Origin: Oscillospiraceae bacterium
GTDB lineage: Bacteria; Bacillota; Clostridia; Oscillospirales; Ruminococcaceae
Direction: 5' to 3'
NCBI GenBank assembly: GCA_017461245.1
Contig: JAFTYW010000028.1
Location: forward strand, 1-47,480
DNA: 47,480 nt
Part shown: positions 26,657-35,111 of the stretch, piece after piece
Numbering within the stretch: the stretch's first letter is position 1
Layout: each line of letters begins with the position of its first letter
The notes under the pieces: generated by a model
The model's database searches: none
What the model saw: the letters and a program-made list of their open reading frames with translations, nothing else
What the model was told of the DNA's origin: nothing
Translations under genes and position numbers: made by a program

Positions 26657-27868
26657 TTAAAATATTTGGGCATAACGCTCGGTAATATACTGCCAGCTAT
26701 ACGCCTCTCTGACCCTTGCCTTAGCCTTTTCGCCCATTTTGGCAATCTCATCCTCGGTCATTTTATCTGCCGAGTTTATAAGGGCGGCAAGATTTCCATC
26801 CTCTTTTGTAAAGTAGAGGGCGCAGTCCTCTGCAACCTCGCGGTTAAATCCGACGCCTAAAAGCAGGTTGAGGTCAGTTGAGCCGAGCGCTTCAATAAGG
26901 CTGGGGTTTGTGCCGCCGACCTCGTGTCCGTGGAAATATGCGTAGGCATTTTCGCGGATCTTCTTAAGAAGCTGCTGGTTGTAAACGGTTCCAACAAACT
27001 TGATGCGAGGATCCTTTTTAAAGCCAAGGCGGCTTTCAAGCTCCTCTAAAAACTTATCGTTCACATTAGTTATGATAGCAAAATCGCGTTCGGTCTCGCT
27101 TTTCATAAACTCTCTTATCATGGTTTCGTAGTTGTTTTCGGGAACAAACCTGCCAACTACGAGGTAGTAATTGTTTTTGGAAAGACCCTTTTCGTTGTAC
27201 CACGAAACGAGCTCGTCAGCCTCGTCGGAAAGGGTGCTTTTAGTGAGATCAGCGCCGTAGGCAATAAAGGTAGTTTTGGGAGATGTTCCCTTTATTCCTT
27301 TATTGTCATAGCACTCGTGAATATATTTTTCAATGTTAACAGAATCGCAGACAACAAGATCGCTGTGCTTTACCATCATCTGCTCTGAGATTTTCCAGTA
27401 TTTACGAATGGGGGCGCTCCATTTAGCGCGCATCCACTCGTGTCCGTCTGGATTTAAGAAAACTCTGCCGCCAAGAGCATGAATTTTGCGTCTAAAATAA
27501 GATGCAAACGGTCCGATGCGGCAGGCCAAGATATAAACAATGGCATTTTCAATTTTATTTTCTTTAATATATTTACAACAGTAATTAAGCGCTGCAACAT
27601 CATAATAGATTGCAACTGCGGGGCCCAGAGCTTCGGGCACCTTGATCTTAAAACAATGGGCGTTGTGATAGATAAACTCGCTATCGTTTATTCTTTCCAC
27701 GCCCGAGAGGGTGCTTTCATCCATACAGCCGTCGCCGTTAGCCTTACAGGCAATGTGATACTTTATCTTTTGGTTATTCTGGTGATATTCGGTGAGCTTG
27801 TCCACAAAGGTCTCATATCCGCCGTATGCCCCAAGGGATTTTGACCCTACAATAAATACGTGTTGCAT
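26657..27868 (-). CDS. Rhamnosyltransferase-like GT4 (Cps2T/WchF, DUF1972)
   Basis: A 403-residue GT-B glycosyltransferase. The N-terminal FIVGSKSLGAYGGYETFVDKL is the DUF1972 signature of beta-1,4-rhamnosyltransferases of capsule loci such as WchF. The C-terminal donor domain has YYLVVGRFVPENNYE and the region YFHGHEVGGTNPSLIEALG with the expected E-x7-E type motif. Being directly downstream of rmlC it fits transfer of L-rhamnose from dTDP-L-rhamnose to the lipid-linked first sugar. The gene for the enzyme that adds that first sugar is not in the window. Confidence 0.87.
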   Translation of the reverse strand: MQHVFIVGSKSLGAYGGYETFVDKLTEYHQNNQKIKYHIACKANGDGCMDESTLSGVERINDSEFIYHNAHCFKIKVPEALGPAVAIYYDVAALNYCCKYIKENKIENAIVYILACRIGPFASYFRRKIHALGGRVFLNPDGHEWMRAKWSAPIRKYWKISEQMMVKHSDLVVCDSVNIEKYIHECYDNKGIKGTSPKTTFIAYGADLTKSTLSDEADELVSWYNEKGLSKNNYYLVVGRFVPENNYETMIREFMKSETERDFAIITNVNDKFLEELESRLGFKKDPRIKFVGTVYNQQLLKKIRENAYAYFHGHEVGGTNPSLIEALGSTDLNLLLGVGFNREVAEDCALYFTKEDGNLAALINSADKMTEDEIAKMGEKAKARVREAYSWQYITERYAQIF

Positions 27869-27887
27869 ATCTTCTCTCCAAGTCCTC

Positions 27888-28490
27888 TTAAAAACTAAAG
27901 GTATCGTGAATGCCCGACCATTTCTGGTCCTTATCGCTTAGGTTAAGCGGTGTGCCGTCCTCTAAGGTGTATCCCTCTGCAGATGCAGAGCCGCTATACT
28001 TGCCTACAACCTCGGGCCATTTTATATTTATCTCGGGGTCGTTCCAAGCAAGGCCGCCTTCGTCACCGGGGTGATAAAAATCGGTTACCTTATAGCAGAA
28101 CTCGGCCATATCCGAGAGCACCAAAAAGCCGTGGGCAAAGCCCTCAGAGATATAAAACTGCTTTTTATTCTCCTCAGAAAGCTCTACGCCAAACCACTTG
28201 CCGTAGGTTTTACTGCCGCTGCGCAGGTCGACCGCAACATCAAAAACCCTGCCCTTTATAACGCGGACAAGTTTTCCCTGCGGAAACTCTTTTTGAAAAT
28301 GCAGACCGCGCAACACACCCTTTGTGCTCATGCTCTGATTATCCTGCACAAAGACCATATCAAGACCTGCTTCCTGCATATCTCGCTGGCTGTAGGTCTC
28401 CATAAAATATCCGCGGCTGTCACCGTGAACTGCGGGCTCTATGATATAAAGACCCTCGATATCGCATTTTGTAACCTTTATCTGTCCCAT
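27888..28490 (-). CDS. rfbC: dTDP-4-dehydrorhamnose 3,5-epimerase
   Basis: A 200-residue cupin (RmlC). Signature segments: GLYIIEPAVHGDSRGYFMETY, QDNQSMSTKGVLRGLHFQ with the active-site His, and FYISEGFAHGFLVLSD. It epimerises C3 and C5 of dTDP-4-keto-6-deoxyglucose. I start at ATG 28490, 11 bp after the rmlD stop with AAGGAG upstream; an upstream in-frame start at 28547 would lie inside rmlD. It branches from the same intermediate used by the FdtA-like enzyme. Confidence 0.96.
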   Translation of the reverse strand: MGQIKVTKCDIEGLYIIEPAVHGDSRGYFMETYSQRDMQEAGLDMVFVQDNQSMSTKGVLRGLHFQKEFPQGKLVRVIKGRVFDVAVDLRSGSKTYGKWFGVELSEENKKQFYISEGFAHGFLVLSDMAEFCYKVTDFYHPGDEGGLAWNDPEINIKWPEVVGKYSGSASAEGYTLEDGTPLNLSDKDQKWSGIHDTFSF

Positions 28491-28501
28491 AACGGCTCCT
28501 T

Positions 28502-29398
28502 TTAAGCGTTGATTTCTTTTAAATATCTCTCTAAAGCGTCCTGCCAAGTGGGCAGAGGCTCAAAGCCCATTTCTTTTAGCTTGGATTTATCAAGGCGGCT
28601 GTTAAAGGGTCGGGCCGCTTTTGAAAGACCGTATTCCTCTGTTGTTACCGCATTAACCTTGGTGTCATAGCCTGCCTTTTTGAATATCTCGCGGGCAAAG
28701 TCATACCAGCTTATATAGCCGCCCTCGTTTGTGGCGTGATAGTAACCGTATTTGTCGGTTTCTATGATATCGACTAAAAGCCTTGCCAAATCAAAGGTAT
28801 AGGTCGGGGTGCCTATCTGGTCGGCTACCACTCGAAGTTCGGGATATTTTTTGCCGACATTAAGCATCGTCTTAATAAAGTTATTGCCGTTTTTGCCGAA
28901 TACCCAGGCGATTCGCACAACAAAAAACTTTTCAAGGGTGCTGCTCACAGCCTTTTCGCCGCCGAGCTTGGATTTTCCGTAAACATTAAGAGGGGCGTAA
29001 TTTTTATCGTCGGGCTGCCAAGGCTTTTCACCCTTACCGTCAAAAACATAGTCGGTGCTGATATACATCATTTTGGCGTCGACCTTTTTTGCGGCATCTG
29101 CGATATACCCGGTAGCCAGCTCGTTGACAGCGAAAACCTTTTCTCTGTTTTCCTCATCCTCGGCCGCATCAACGGCAGTCCAGGCAGCGCAATGGATAAC
29201 AGCGTCGGGCTTTGCTTCGGAAATGACACGATTTACCGCCTCTTTATCGGTTATGTCAAGGGAAATGTAAGGCGTTGTCAGCGCACCGTTATACTCCGCG
29301 GCTAAATCTGAGCCTACCGCATTGTGTCCGCGGCCCATAAGCTCAAGAACAACATCATGACCGAGCTGTCCGCAAACGCCCGTTACAAGCACCTTCAT
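28502..29398 (-). CDS. rfbD: dTDP-4-dehydrorhamnose reductase
   Basis: The 298-residue short-chain dehydrogenase (RmlD) performs the last step to dTDP-L-rhamnose with NAD(P)H. The Rossmann motif is MKVLVTGVCGQLGHDV, with VIHCAAWTAVDAAE after it. MMYISTDYVFDGKG and the catalytic YGKSKLGGE (YxxxK) are present. The order rmlA-rmlB-rmlD-rmlC with gaps of 11-18 bp supports one transcript. Confidence 0.96.
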   Translation of the reverse strand: MKVLVTGVCGQLGHDVVLELMGRGHNAVGSDLAAEYNGALTTPYISLDITDKEAVNRVISEAKPDAVIHCAAWTAVDAAEDEENREKVFAVNELATGYIADAAKKVDAKMMYISTDYVFDGKGEKPWQPDDKNYAPLNVYGKSKLGGEKAVSSTLEKFFVVRIAWVFGKNGNNFIKTMLNVGKKYPELRVVADQIGTPTYTFDLARLLVDIIETDKYGYYHATNEGGYISWYDFAREIFKKAGYDTKVNAVTTEEYGLSKAARPFNSRLDKSKLKEMGFEPLPTWQDALERYLKEINA

Positions 29399-29415
29399 TT
29401 AATTTCCCTCCGTTT

Positions 29416-30441
29416 TTATCTGTTTGAATACATCTTATCGTAGTAGTTCTGATACTCGCCGCTGATGATCTCTTCCCACCAGTCCTTGTTATCGAGATAC
29501 CACTGAATTGTCTTTTTAATTCCGTCACGGAACATAGTTTCGGGCAACCAGCCAAGCTCGCTGTGGATCTTTGTGGGGTCGATAGCGTAACGCATATCGT
29601 GTCCCTTACGGTCAGTTACGTATGTGATAAGGCTTTCGGGCTTATCGAGAGCCTTACAGATTATCTTAACAATGTCGATATTAGCCATTTCGTTGTGGCC
29701 GCCGATATTGTAGACCTCGCCTACTCTGCCGTTGTGAATAATGAGGTCAATAGCCTTACAGTGATCCTCAACATAGAGCCAATCACGAACGTTCTCGCCC
29801 TTGCCATACACGGGCAGAGGCTTATCATTGAGTGCATTGGCAATCATAAGAGGAATAAGCTTTTCGGGGAAGTGATAGGGGCCATAGTTGTTGCTGCAAC
29901 GGCTGATGGTAACAGGCAGACCAAATGTTCTGTAATAAGCCAGAACAAGAAGGTCAGCGCCAGCCTTAGAGCTGCTGTAGGGAGAACTTGTGTGAATGGG
30001 GGTCTCCTCGGTAAAGAAGAGGTCGGGTCTGTCAAGGGGCAGGTCGCCGTAGACCTCGTCTGTCGAAACCTGATGATAACGCTCGATACCGTACTTGCGG
30101 CAGGCGTCCATAAGGGTCTGTGTTCCCAAAATATTAGTTTTAAGGAAGATGCCGGGATCCTCAATAGAGCGGTCAACGTGGCTCTCAGCCGCAAAGTTCA
30201 CAACAATGTCGGGCTTTTCCTCTTCAAAAAGCTTTTCAACTGCCTCTCTGTCGCAGATGTCAGCCTTTACAAAGCGGAAGTTAGGGTTGTCCATAACAGG
30301 CTTTAAGGTTGAAAGGTTGCCCGCATATGTCAGCTTATCAAGGCAGATAATGCGGTATTCGGGATATTTTTTAAGCATATGGAAAACAAAATTGCTTCCG
30401 ATAAATCCGGCGCCGCCGGTTACGATAATTGTCTTTTTCAT
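29416..30441 (-). CDS. rfbB: dTDP-glucose 4,6-dehydratase
   Basis: The 341-residue extended SDR enzyme (RmlB) converts dTDP-glucose to dTDP-4-keto-6-deoxyglucose. GGAGFIGSNFVFHML binds NAD, VNFAAESHVDRSIEDP is the family signature and STDEVYGDL holds the catalytic Asp-Glu pair. YSSSKAGADLLV carries YxxxK. The product feeds both the rhamnose branch (RmlC/RmlD) and the amino-sugar branch (FdtA/FdtB-like). Confidence 0.97.
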   Translation of the reverse strand: MKKTIIVTGGAGFIGSNFVFHMLKKYPEYRIICLDKLTYAGNLSTLKPVMDNPNFRFVKADICDREAVEKLFEEEKPDIVVNFAAESHVDRSIEDPGIFLKTNILGTQTLMDACRKYGIERYHQVSTDEVYGDLPLDRPDLFFTEETPIHTSSPYSSSKAGADLLVLAYYRTFGLPVTISRCSNNYGPYHFPEKLIPLMIANALNDKPLPVYGKGENVRDWLYVEDHCKAIDLIIHNGRVGEVYNIGGHNEMANIDIVKIICKALDKPESLITYVTDRKGHDMRYAIDPTKIHSELGWLPETMFRDGIKKTIQWYLDNKDWWEEIISGEYQNYYDKMYSNR

Positions 30442-30459
30442 TTGTGCACCCTCCGTCTT

Positions 30460-31356
30460 TTAATGAAGAACATCAAGATATTTGCCGTCCAGAACATCCT
30501 TAAGATACTGGCCGTACTGATTTTTCTTAAGCACCTCGTAGACCTCTAAAACATCCTCGCGACTGATCCAGCCGTTAAGATAAGCGATCTCCTCAAGGCA
30601 GGCGATCTTTCTGTGCTGGTGAGTCTCAACGGTTTTGACAAAGTTGGTAGCGTCAACCAGCGACTCGTGTGTGCCTGTGTCAAGCCAGGTAAAGCCCTGA
30701 CCTAAAAGCTCAACATTTAAGCTTTCATTCTCAAGGTAGATGCGGTTTAGATCTGTAATCTCAAGCTCGCCGCGAGGCGAAGGCTTTAAATTCTTGGCGT
30801 ATTCTACAACGCGATTGTCATAGAAATAAAGACCCGTAACGCAGTAATTACTCTTAGGCTGGGCGGGCTTCTCCTCGATGGAAATTGCTCGTCCGTCCTT
30901 ATCAAATTCAACGATACCGAAGCGCTCGGGGTCATCAACATAGTAGCCGAAAACGGTTGCGCCCTTGCCCGACTCTGCATTTGCGACAGCGGCCTTAAGG
31001 CGCTTTTTCAGTCCGTGACCCGCAAAGATATTGTCGCCGAGCACCATTGCAACACAGTCGTCACCGATAAAGTCAGCACCGATGATAAATGCCTGAGCAA
31101 GACCATCGGGCGAGGGCTGAACGGCATATTCCAGCTTTACTCCAAACTGGTGACCGTCGCCAAGAAGTTCCTTAAAGCGCGGAGTATCCTGCGGAGTTGA
31201 TATAATTAAAATATCTCTGATGCCCGCCTTCATAAGAACAGACATAGGATAGTAGATCATAGGCTTGTCATAGATAGGGAGCAGTTGTTTGGATGTTACT
31301 TTTGTAAGAGGATACAGTCTTGTACCTGAACCTCCTGCCAATATTATTCCTTTCAT
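30460..31356 (-). CDS. rfbA: Glucose-1-phosphate thymidylyltransferase
   Basis: 298 residues (RmlA), making dTDP-glucose from glucose-1-phosphate and d[21 protein letters not shown] is the nucleotide-binding signature, [15 protein letters not shown] follows, and VMVLGDN-type [13 protein letters not shown] carries the metal-binding Asp. The C-terminal allosteric helix region ([13 protein letters not shown]) is complete. It is the first gene of the surface-polysaccharide operon, with GGAGG ahead of ATG 31356 and a near-consensus promoter 56 bp further upstream. Confidence 0.97.
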   Translation of the reverse strand: MKGIILAGGSGTRLYPLTKVTSKQLLPIYDKPMIYYPMSVLMKAGIRDILIISTPQDTPRFKELLGDGHQFGVKLEYAVQPSPDGLAQAFIIGADFIGDDCVAMVLGDNIFAGHGLKKRLKAAVANAESGKGATVFGYYVDDPERFGIVEFDKDGRAISIEEKPAQPKSNYCVTGLYFYDNRVVEYAKNLKPSPRGELEITDLNRIYLENESLNVELLGQGFTWLDTGTHESLVDATNFVKTVETHQHRKIACLEEIAYLNGWISREDVLEVYEVLKKNQYGQYLKDVLDGKYLDVLH

Positions 31357-31411
31357 ACTTTTCCTCCATTTTTTAAAAATTCAAAAACAGCACAATAATA
31401 CACTTTAATAT

Positions 31412-31440
31412 ATAATACCACCATCACCTACTAATGTCAA
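31412..31440 (-). promoter_or_regulatory. Promoter of the polysaccharide operon
   Basis: On the minus strand, TTGACA (31435-31440), a 17-nt spacer and TATTAT (31412-31417). It is the only strong promoter-like match I see ahead of rmlA, and the genes to 16144 are closely packed, so it probably drives all 15. Confidence 0.75.
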
Positions 31441-31589
31441 GGAAAACCGCCTTTTCGACACCCTATACAGCACTCCGATCTTACGCACTTTTATTAGGAT
31501 TTTCAAGGCAAAATCCGTTTTTATTATCCCATTACCCAAGGATAAAATAAGCATACGCCGACGCCACACACCCATCTATCAAAAAAATG

Positions 31590-31618
31590 TTGTAAAACCG
31601 CGCATTTAATGATATAAT
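31590..31618 (+). promoter_or_regulatory. Promoter of zinc-ribbon membrane protein gene
   Basis: TTGTAA (31590-31595), a 17-nt spacer and TATAAT (31613-31618). The 150 bp between this and the divergent rmlA promoter show no other feature. Confidence 0.68.
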
Positions 31619-31647
31619 TTAATTAGCAAATTTTAGGAGGGTCTAAT

Positions 31648-32442
31648 ATGAAATGTAACAGTTGCAGTTTTGAATCTGAGCAGGATTTTGCTTTTTGCCC
31701 TAATTGCTCTGCTCCCGCAGGCGAGCCCGTTTCTGTCGACGCGCCTATTCCCAACCCTATTGGAGAAAAGGTTATGGCGGCGCTCAAAGACAAGTTGTTT
31801 TTAGTACTCTGCATTCTGCTTACCGCGGCAAGTGCTCTGTCCGTTATCGGCGACAGTATTCAGGTGCTGAATATCTTGTTTACCATCTTTCTGTGGATCG
31901 CCTATTCCAAAGCGCAGAAAAACATTGTTGACACAAAGCAGCTTCGCAACGTAAGCGGCGTAGCTTACGCGCAGTACATAATTTTCAATGTTGTAAGTGT
32001 AATACTTCTTGTGTGCGGCGTTATTCTTGGCGTTGTTCTCGGCTTTTTGGGCGGCGGAGGACTTTCCAACGAGCTGCTTTCTCAGTTTGGGGAGTTTGAC
32101 GTTTCTATTGCAGGCATCTTGGTTACGGCTTCGGGCTGGTTGTTTTTTATCATTTTCACCGTTATTGCTGTAGCGCTTTTCCTCATAAACCTCTTCTGCT
32201 TCCGCAAGCTGCACGGCCTTGCAAAATCGGTATACCAGAGCATAGAATCCTACACCCCGACCGTTAACTATGCCGTTGCGGCGAAAAACTGGCTCATTGT
32301 TCTGGGCGTGCTTTCAGCGGTTTCTGCCGCAACCTCGATTTCCGGTGAGAACTTCCTCCCCGCAGTTGCCGACGCCTGCGGCGCCGCCGCAACCATCCTC
32401 GCCGGCTTGCTTGTAAACAAATATCTGGTATCAGAACAATAA
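31648..32442 (+). CDS. Zinc-ribbon membrane protein of unknown function
   Basis: 264 residues. An N-terminal zinc ribbon (MKCNSCSFESEQDFAFCPNC, cysteines 3, 6, 17, 20) precedes about five hydrophobic segments, beginning at LFLVLCILLTAASALSV and ending at ATILAGLLVNKYL. A Gly-rich turn (LGFLGGGG) lies between helices. AGGAGGG precedes ATG 31648. It is flanked by its own promoter and terminator, so it is a single-gene unit. Proteins with this layout are widespread in Clostridia, but I do not know a function. Confidence 0.82.
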   Translation: MKCNSCSFESEQDFAFCPNCSAPAGEPVSVDAPIPNPIGEKVMAALKDKLFLVLCILLTAASALSVIGDSIQVLNILFTIFLWIAYSKAQKNIVDTKQLRNVSGVAYAQYIIFNVVSVILLVCGVILGVVLGFLGGGGLSNELLSQFGEFDVSIAGILVTASGWLFFIIFTVIAVALFLINLFCFRKLHGLAKSVYQSIESYTPTVNYAVAAKNWLIVLGVLSAVSAATSISGENFLPAVADACGAAATILAGLLVNKYLVSEQ

Positions 32443-32460
32443 CACCTATCTGAAACTCCA

Positions 32461-32490
32461 AAAAGGCTCGCCGATGGCGAGCCTTTTTTA
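32461..32490 (+). terminator. Terminator
   Basis: AGGCTCGCC (32464-32472) pairs with GGCGAGCCT (32476-32484) around GAT, followed by six T. Confidence 0.88.
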
Positions 32491-32505
32491 TGTTGGTTAC
32501 CCTAC

Positions 32506-32534
32506 TTGACACCCCTTAGCCTTGCGGATATACT
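32506..32534 (+). promoter_or_regulatory. udk promoter
   Basis: TTGACA (32506-32511), a 17-nt spacer and TATACT (32529-32534), 47 bp ahead of the start codon. Confidence 0.72.
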
Positions 32535-32580
32535 TATATTGTATAGATTTAAGGGAAATAAATTTACAGGAGCACCAAAT

Positions 32581-33198
32581 ATGAAACCATACATTATCGG
32601 CATTGCAGGCGGCAGCGGCTCGGGCAAATCCACCTTTGCCGAGCGTTTAAAAGCCGCATTCCCCGACCACGTTTCGCTCATCAGCTGTGACAACTACTAC
32701 CTTCCGCACGACGATTTGCCGCTTGAAGAGCGGGCGAATCTTAACTACGATGCCCCCGAAGCGTTGGAGTTTGACCTGATGGTGCGCCATCTTGGCGAGC
32801 TTAAGAGCGGCAGGGCGGTCAACTGCCCCGTGTACGATTTTACCCGCCATACCCGAAGCAGCTCGGTTACCGAAATTCTGCCCCGCCCGATTATTTTAAT
32901 TGACGGAATCCTCATTTTCCACGACCCTGCCTTAAGAGCGTGTATGGACCTTAAAATTTACGTCGAAACCGATGCCGACGAGCGAATTTTACGCCGTGCC
33001 CGCCGCGATATGTTAGAGCGCGGGCGTGACCTTGACAGCGTTATCCATCAGTATCTGACCACCGTCAAGCCGATGCACAACACCTACGTAAATCCCACCA
33101 AGGTGTTTGCGGACATCATCTTAAACGGCGGCAAAAACGAGCAGGCATTCCTCTTGGTCAAAGCCCAGATCGAAAAGCTTCTAAGCCGCAACAACTAA
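32581..33198 (+). CDS. udk: Uridine kinase
   Basis: 205 residues. It phosphorylates uridine (and usually cytidine) with ATP or GTP in pyrimidine salvage. Walker A is GIAGGSGSGKSTFAERL; ISCDNYYLPHDDLPLEER and NYDAPEALEFDL bind nucleoside; LIDGILIFHDPALR and RRARRDMLERGRDLDSVI form the lid. The start is ATG 32581, since an upstream GTP/TTG-type extension overlaps the promoter. It is a monocistronic unit between promoter 32506 and terminator 33221. Functionally it matches the nucleoside-salvage genes at 38-44 kb. Confidence 0.93.
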   Translation: MKPYIIGIAGGSGSGKSTFAERLKAAFPDHVSLISCDNYYLPHDDLPLEERANLNYDAPEALEFDLMVRHLGELKSGRAVNCPVYDFTRHTRSSSVTEILPRPIILIDGILIFHDPALRACMDLKIYVETDADERILRRARRDMLERGRDLDSVIHQYLTTVKPMHNTYVNPTKVFADIILNGGKNEQAFLLVKAQIEKLLSRNN

Positions 33199-33217
33199 AA
33201 GCCCTTGGCAAAATTAA

Positions 33218-33252
33218 AAAACTCTGATACCCAAACAGGTATCAGAGTTTTT
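33218..33252 (+). terminator. udk terminator
   Basis: ACTCTGATACC (33221-33231) pairs with GGTATCAGAGT (33238-33248), followed by a T run. A-rich upstream sequence could make it bidirectional. Confidence 0.88.
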
Positions 33253-33346
33253 TGGTTGCGGAGGAAGGACAGATGCCAACACCCCTTTGTGCTTAGCCAA
33301 AAAATCATCGGGCTGTCGCTGTTCCTCGATTTTTTGGAGCACTGCA
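33253..33346 (-). repeat. tRNA-fMet 3'-end repeat plus ~75-bp shared segment (copy 1)
   Basis: Bases 33253-33270 are identical over 18 bp to the 3' end (with CCA) of the initiator tRNA gene at 34608-34625, in the same orientation. The following roughly 75 bp (CCAAAAAATCATCGGGCT, TCGATTTTTTGGAGCAC) are nearly identical to 34381-34455. The short reading frames across it look non-coding. The rest of the gap to 33468 shows nothing recognisable. Confidence 0.75.
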
Positions 33347-33468
33347 GGGAGTTGTTGCGTGCTTCCGGCGTGCTGTTCGACATTTTTGATTCGGATATTT
33401 TTAGTACTTGCGCTCTAAATAAAGTACAGCCAACTATCCTTGAATTTTAGTTCCGATCCCCCAGACAT

Positions 33469-34191
33469 CTATTTTATAGCTGATTTTAAAAGCACTTCCT
33501 GCGAGAAAGAGGGTATTCTACCCAATCCGTCAGGTCCCACATTCAGCAGATAGTTTATGCCCATGCCGTTAAGATTTTCACGTCGGGAAATAACATCCTC
33601 GGCAGTGATCCAATTCTGGTCATAATACTTAAAAGACCAAGAGCTGTTAAGCGTGCCTGCCGTTTCGTATAGGCCGTGGGGCGAATACTTAAATCCGTGA
33701 ATGTCATTGAGGTCGCCACCGAACGCTTTTGGGAGGTCCTTTGGCAACTCGGTAGGGTATTCATTATCGCCCAACGACACATAATCGTAAGCCCCGTTGC
33801 CTATGCGCGAATTTATAAGGCAGTTTGGCTGCAGGGTTTTAACAAGTCTGTTAAGCTCAAGGCTCTGCTCTTTACTGATAGTGTGAGGAACATCAAACCA
33901 GATAAGGCAAAGGTCGCCGTAATTTTTAAGCAGTTCTTCAACCTGCGGCATAATTTTCTCTTTAAAGCAGATGAAGAAATTTTTATTTGCTCTATCGGGA
34001 TAGTCCCAATTATTATCCCACGAAACACCTGCGCAGCTTTTTAAATTATCATAACCGCCGCCGTGTGGGTGGTGCCAATCAAGTTCTTGCGAATAATAAA
34101 GTCCAAACTTAAGTCCGTATTTATAGCATGCCTCGGCAAGCTCGCCAACAACATCTCGACCAAAAGGCGTAGCATCTACAACGTTAAATTT
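33469..34191 (-). pseudogene. 5'-truncated GH29 alpha-L-fucosidase
   Basis: About 240 C-terminal residues of the catalytic domain remain: FNVVDATPFGRDVVGELAEA, GLKFGLYYSQELDWHHP, DLCLIWFDVP, then INSRIGNGAYDYVSLGDNEYP and NYLLNVGPDGLGRIP. The segment WFDVP lies where the nucleophile Asp is found in GH29 (WFDxP), so that residue survives. The family's N-terminal part, with the start and the HHDGF region, is missing. Homology ends abruptly at about 34191, where sequence of an AraC gene on the opposite strand begins. No SD-start pair fits. It was probably an intracellular fucosidase before truncation. Confidence 0.85.
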
Positions 34192-34351
34192 ATCTAAAGC
34201 GGAGCATCTACTTATTAACACCCAACTTCCGCTTTACCGCATCAGCGACGAACTTGGCTTTTATGATCAGTTTTATTTTTCTCGCCGTTTTAAAGAAAAA
34301 TATGCAGTCTCTCCTCTTAAATACCGAAAGATGCACCAACCCGTCAGATAA
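34190..34351 (+). pseudogene. C-terminal remnant of an AraC-family regulator
   Basis: About 53 codons encode SKAEHLLINTQLPLYRISDE and then LGFYDQFYFSRRFKEKYAVS, PLKYRKMHQ and a stop at 34349. This is the second helix-turn-helix of an AraC protein. Nothing upstream in frame continues it, because the fucosidase fragment begins there on the other strand. The two remnants point away from each other, as a regulator and its divergent target gene would. Confidence 0.85.
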
Positions 34352-34361
34352 CATTTTTCAT

Positions 34362-34456
34362 TGATTGCGGTAGGAAGGACAGATGCCAACGCCCCTTTGT
34401 GCTTAGCCAAAAAATCATCGGGCTTGCGCTGTTCCTCGATTTTTTGGAGCACGGCA
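34362..34456 (-). repeat. tRNA-3'-end-associated repeat (copy 2, degenerate)
   Basis: TGATTGCGGTAGGAAGGAC resembles the tRNA 3' end with two or three changes. The downstream roughly 75 bp match 33271-33346 almost exactly. The remaining 115 bp to the tRNA terminator show no gene. Confidence 0.7.
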
Positions 34457-34572
34457 GCTCCTTATTGCTCGCTTCATCACCCGCAGGGTGCGGTCGATTT
34501 TTCAGCAAGTTATTTGCCCAAAGGCTCATAACCCTGCGGTAGTAGTCCAAAAGCTCTCTTACATAACAAAAT

Positions 34573-34604
34573 AAAAACAGACATCCGTTTGGATGTCTGT
34601 TTTT
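34573..34604 (-). terminator. Terminator of the tRNA gene
   Basis: ACAGACATCC (34577-34586) pairs with GGATGTCTGT (34591-34600) around GTTT. On the minus strand it is followed by TTTTTATT, just beyond the CCA end. Confidence 0.85.
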
Positions 34605-34607
34605 CAT

Positions 34608-34683
<76 letters not shown>

Positions 34684-34706
34684 ATATTTGCCTTTCGGTA
34701 TAGTTT

Positions 34707-34735
34707 ATTATACTACCAAAAAGTGAGTTTGTCAA
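34707..34735 (-). promoter_or_regulatory. tRNA-fMet promoter
   Basis: On the minus strand, TTGACA (34730-34735), a 17-nt spacer and TATAAT (34707-34712): a perfect consensus, 24 bp before the tRNA 5' end. Confidence 0.88.
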
Positions 34736-34827
34736 TAGCTTTGAGGAGTGTTTTTGAAAAATCTGATTATTTCTATTATACTCAAAAAATTTGTTGCTAT
34801 TCCTAGTAGCAGACATTGAATTTAATT

Positions 34828-35053
34828 TCGTAGGGGCGCGTCGCCGAGCGCTCGCGGCGCGAGATGAAGCGAGGCACAAGCGGGTGCCGCGGTCGAAATC
34901 TTTGATTTCGGGCACCGCAAACGGACATCCGTTGTGCGCTGATTATCGGTTCGGTAACCTCCCTCGGACAGTCCGGACAAGTGAAGCTCCAAATCTTTGA
35001 TTTGGCAAGCTGAACTTATGCAGTAGCGAAGCGGAGCAGGCCTGTCCCTACAA
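34828..35053. repeat. Composite REP-like element h with long central module
   Basis: It opens GTAGGGGCGCG and closes CCCTACAA. The first 95 bp repeat the central module of elements c and i (GATGAAGCGAGGCA, then TTTCGGGCACCGCAAACGGA). The second half has further imperfect palindromes and is unique to this copy. It fills the spacer between the tRNA gene and the AraC gene; no coding sequence is supported. Confidence 0.78.
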
Positions 35054-35111
35054 TATATAACAATCGTGAAACGACGCCGTAGGCTCACGGGCTTTTTTGT
35101 TTTTGGTGCGG

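Noticed and set aside
31441-31589. Possible regulatory RNA between the divergent rmlA and zinc-ribbon gene promoters
   Set aside because: I see no stable hairpin, terminator or conserved box by eye; nothing supportable.
34520-34545. GGCTCATAACCC on the plus strand, resembling a tRNA-Met anticodon arm
   Set aside because: No D arm, T arm or acceptor stem can be formed around it.
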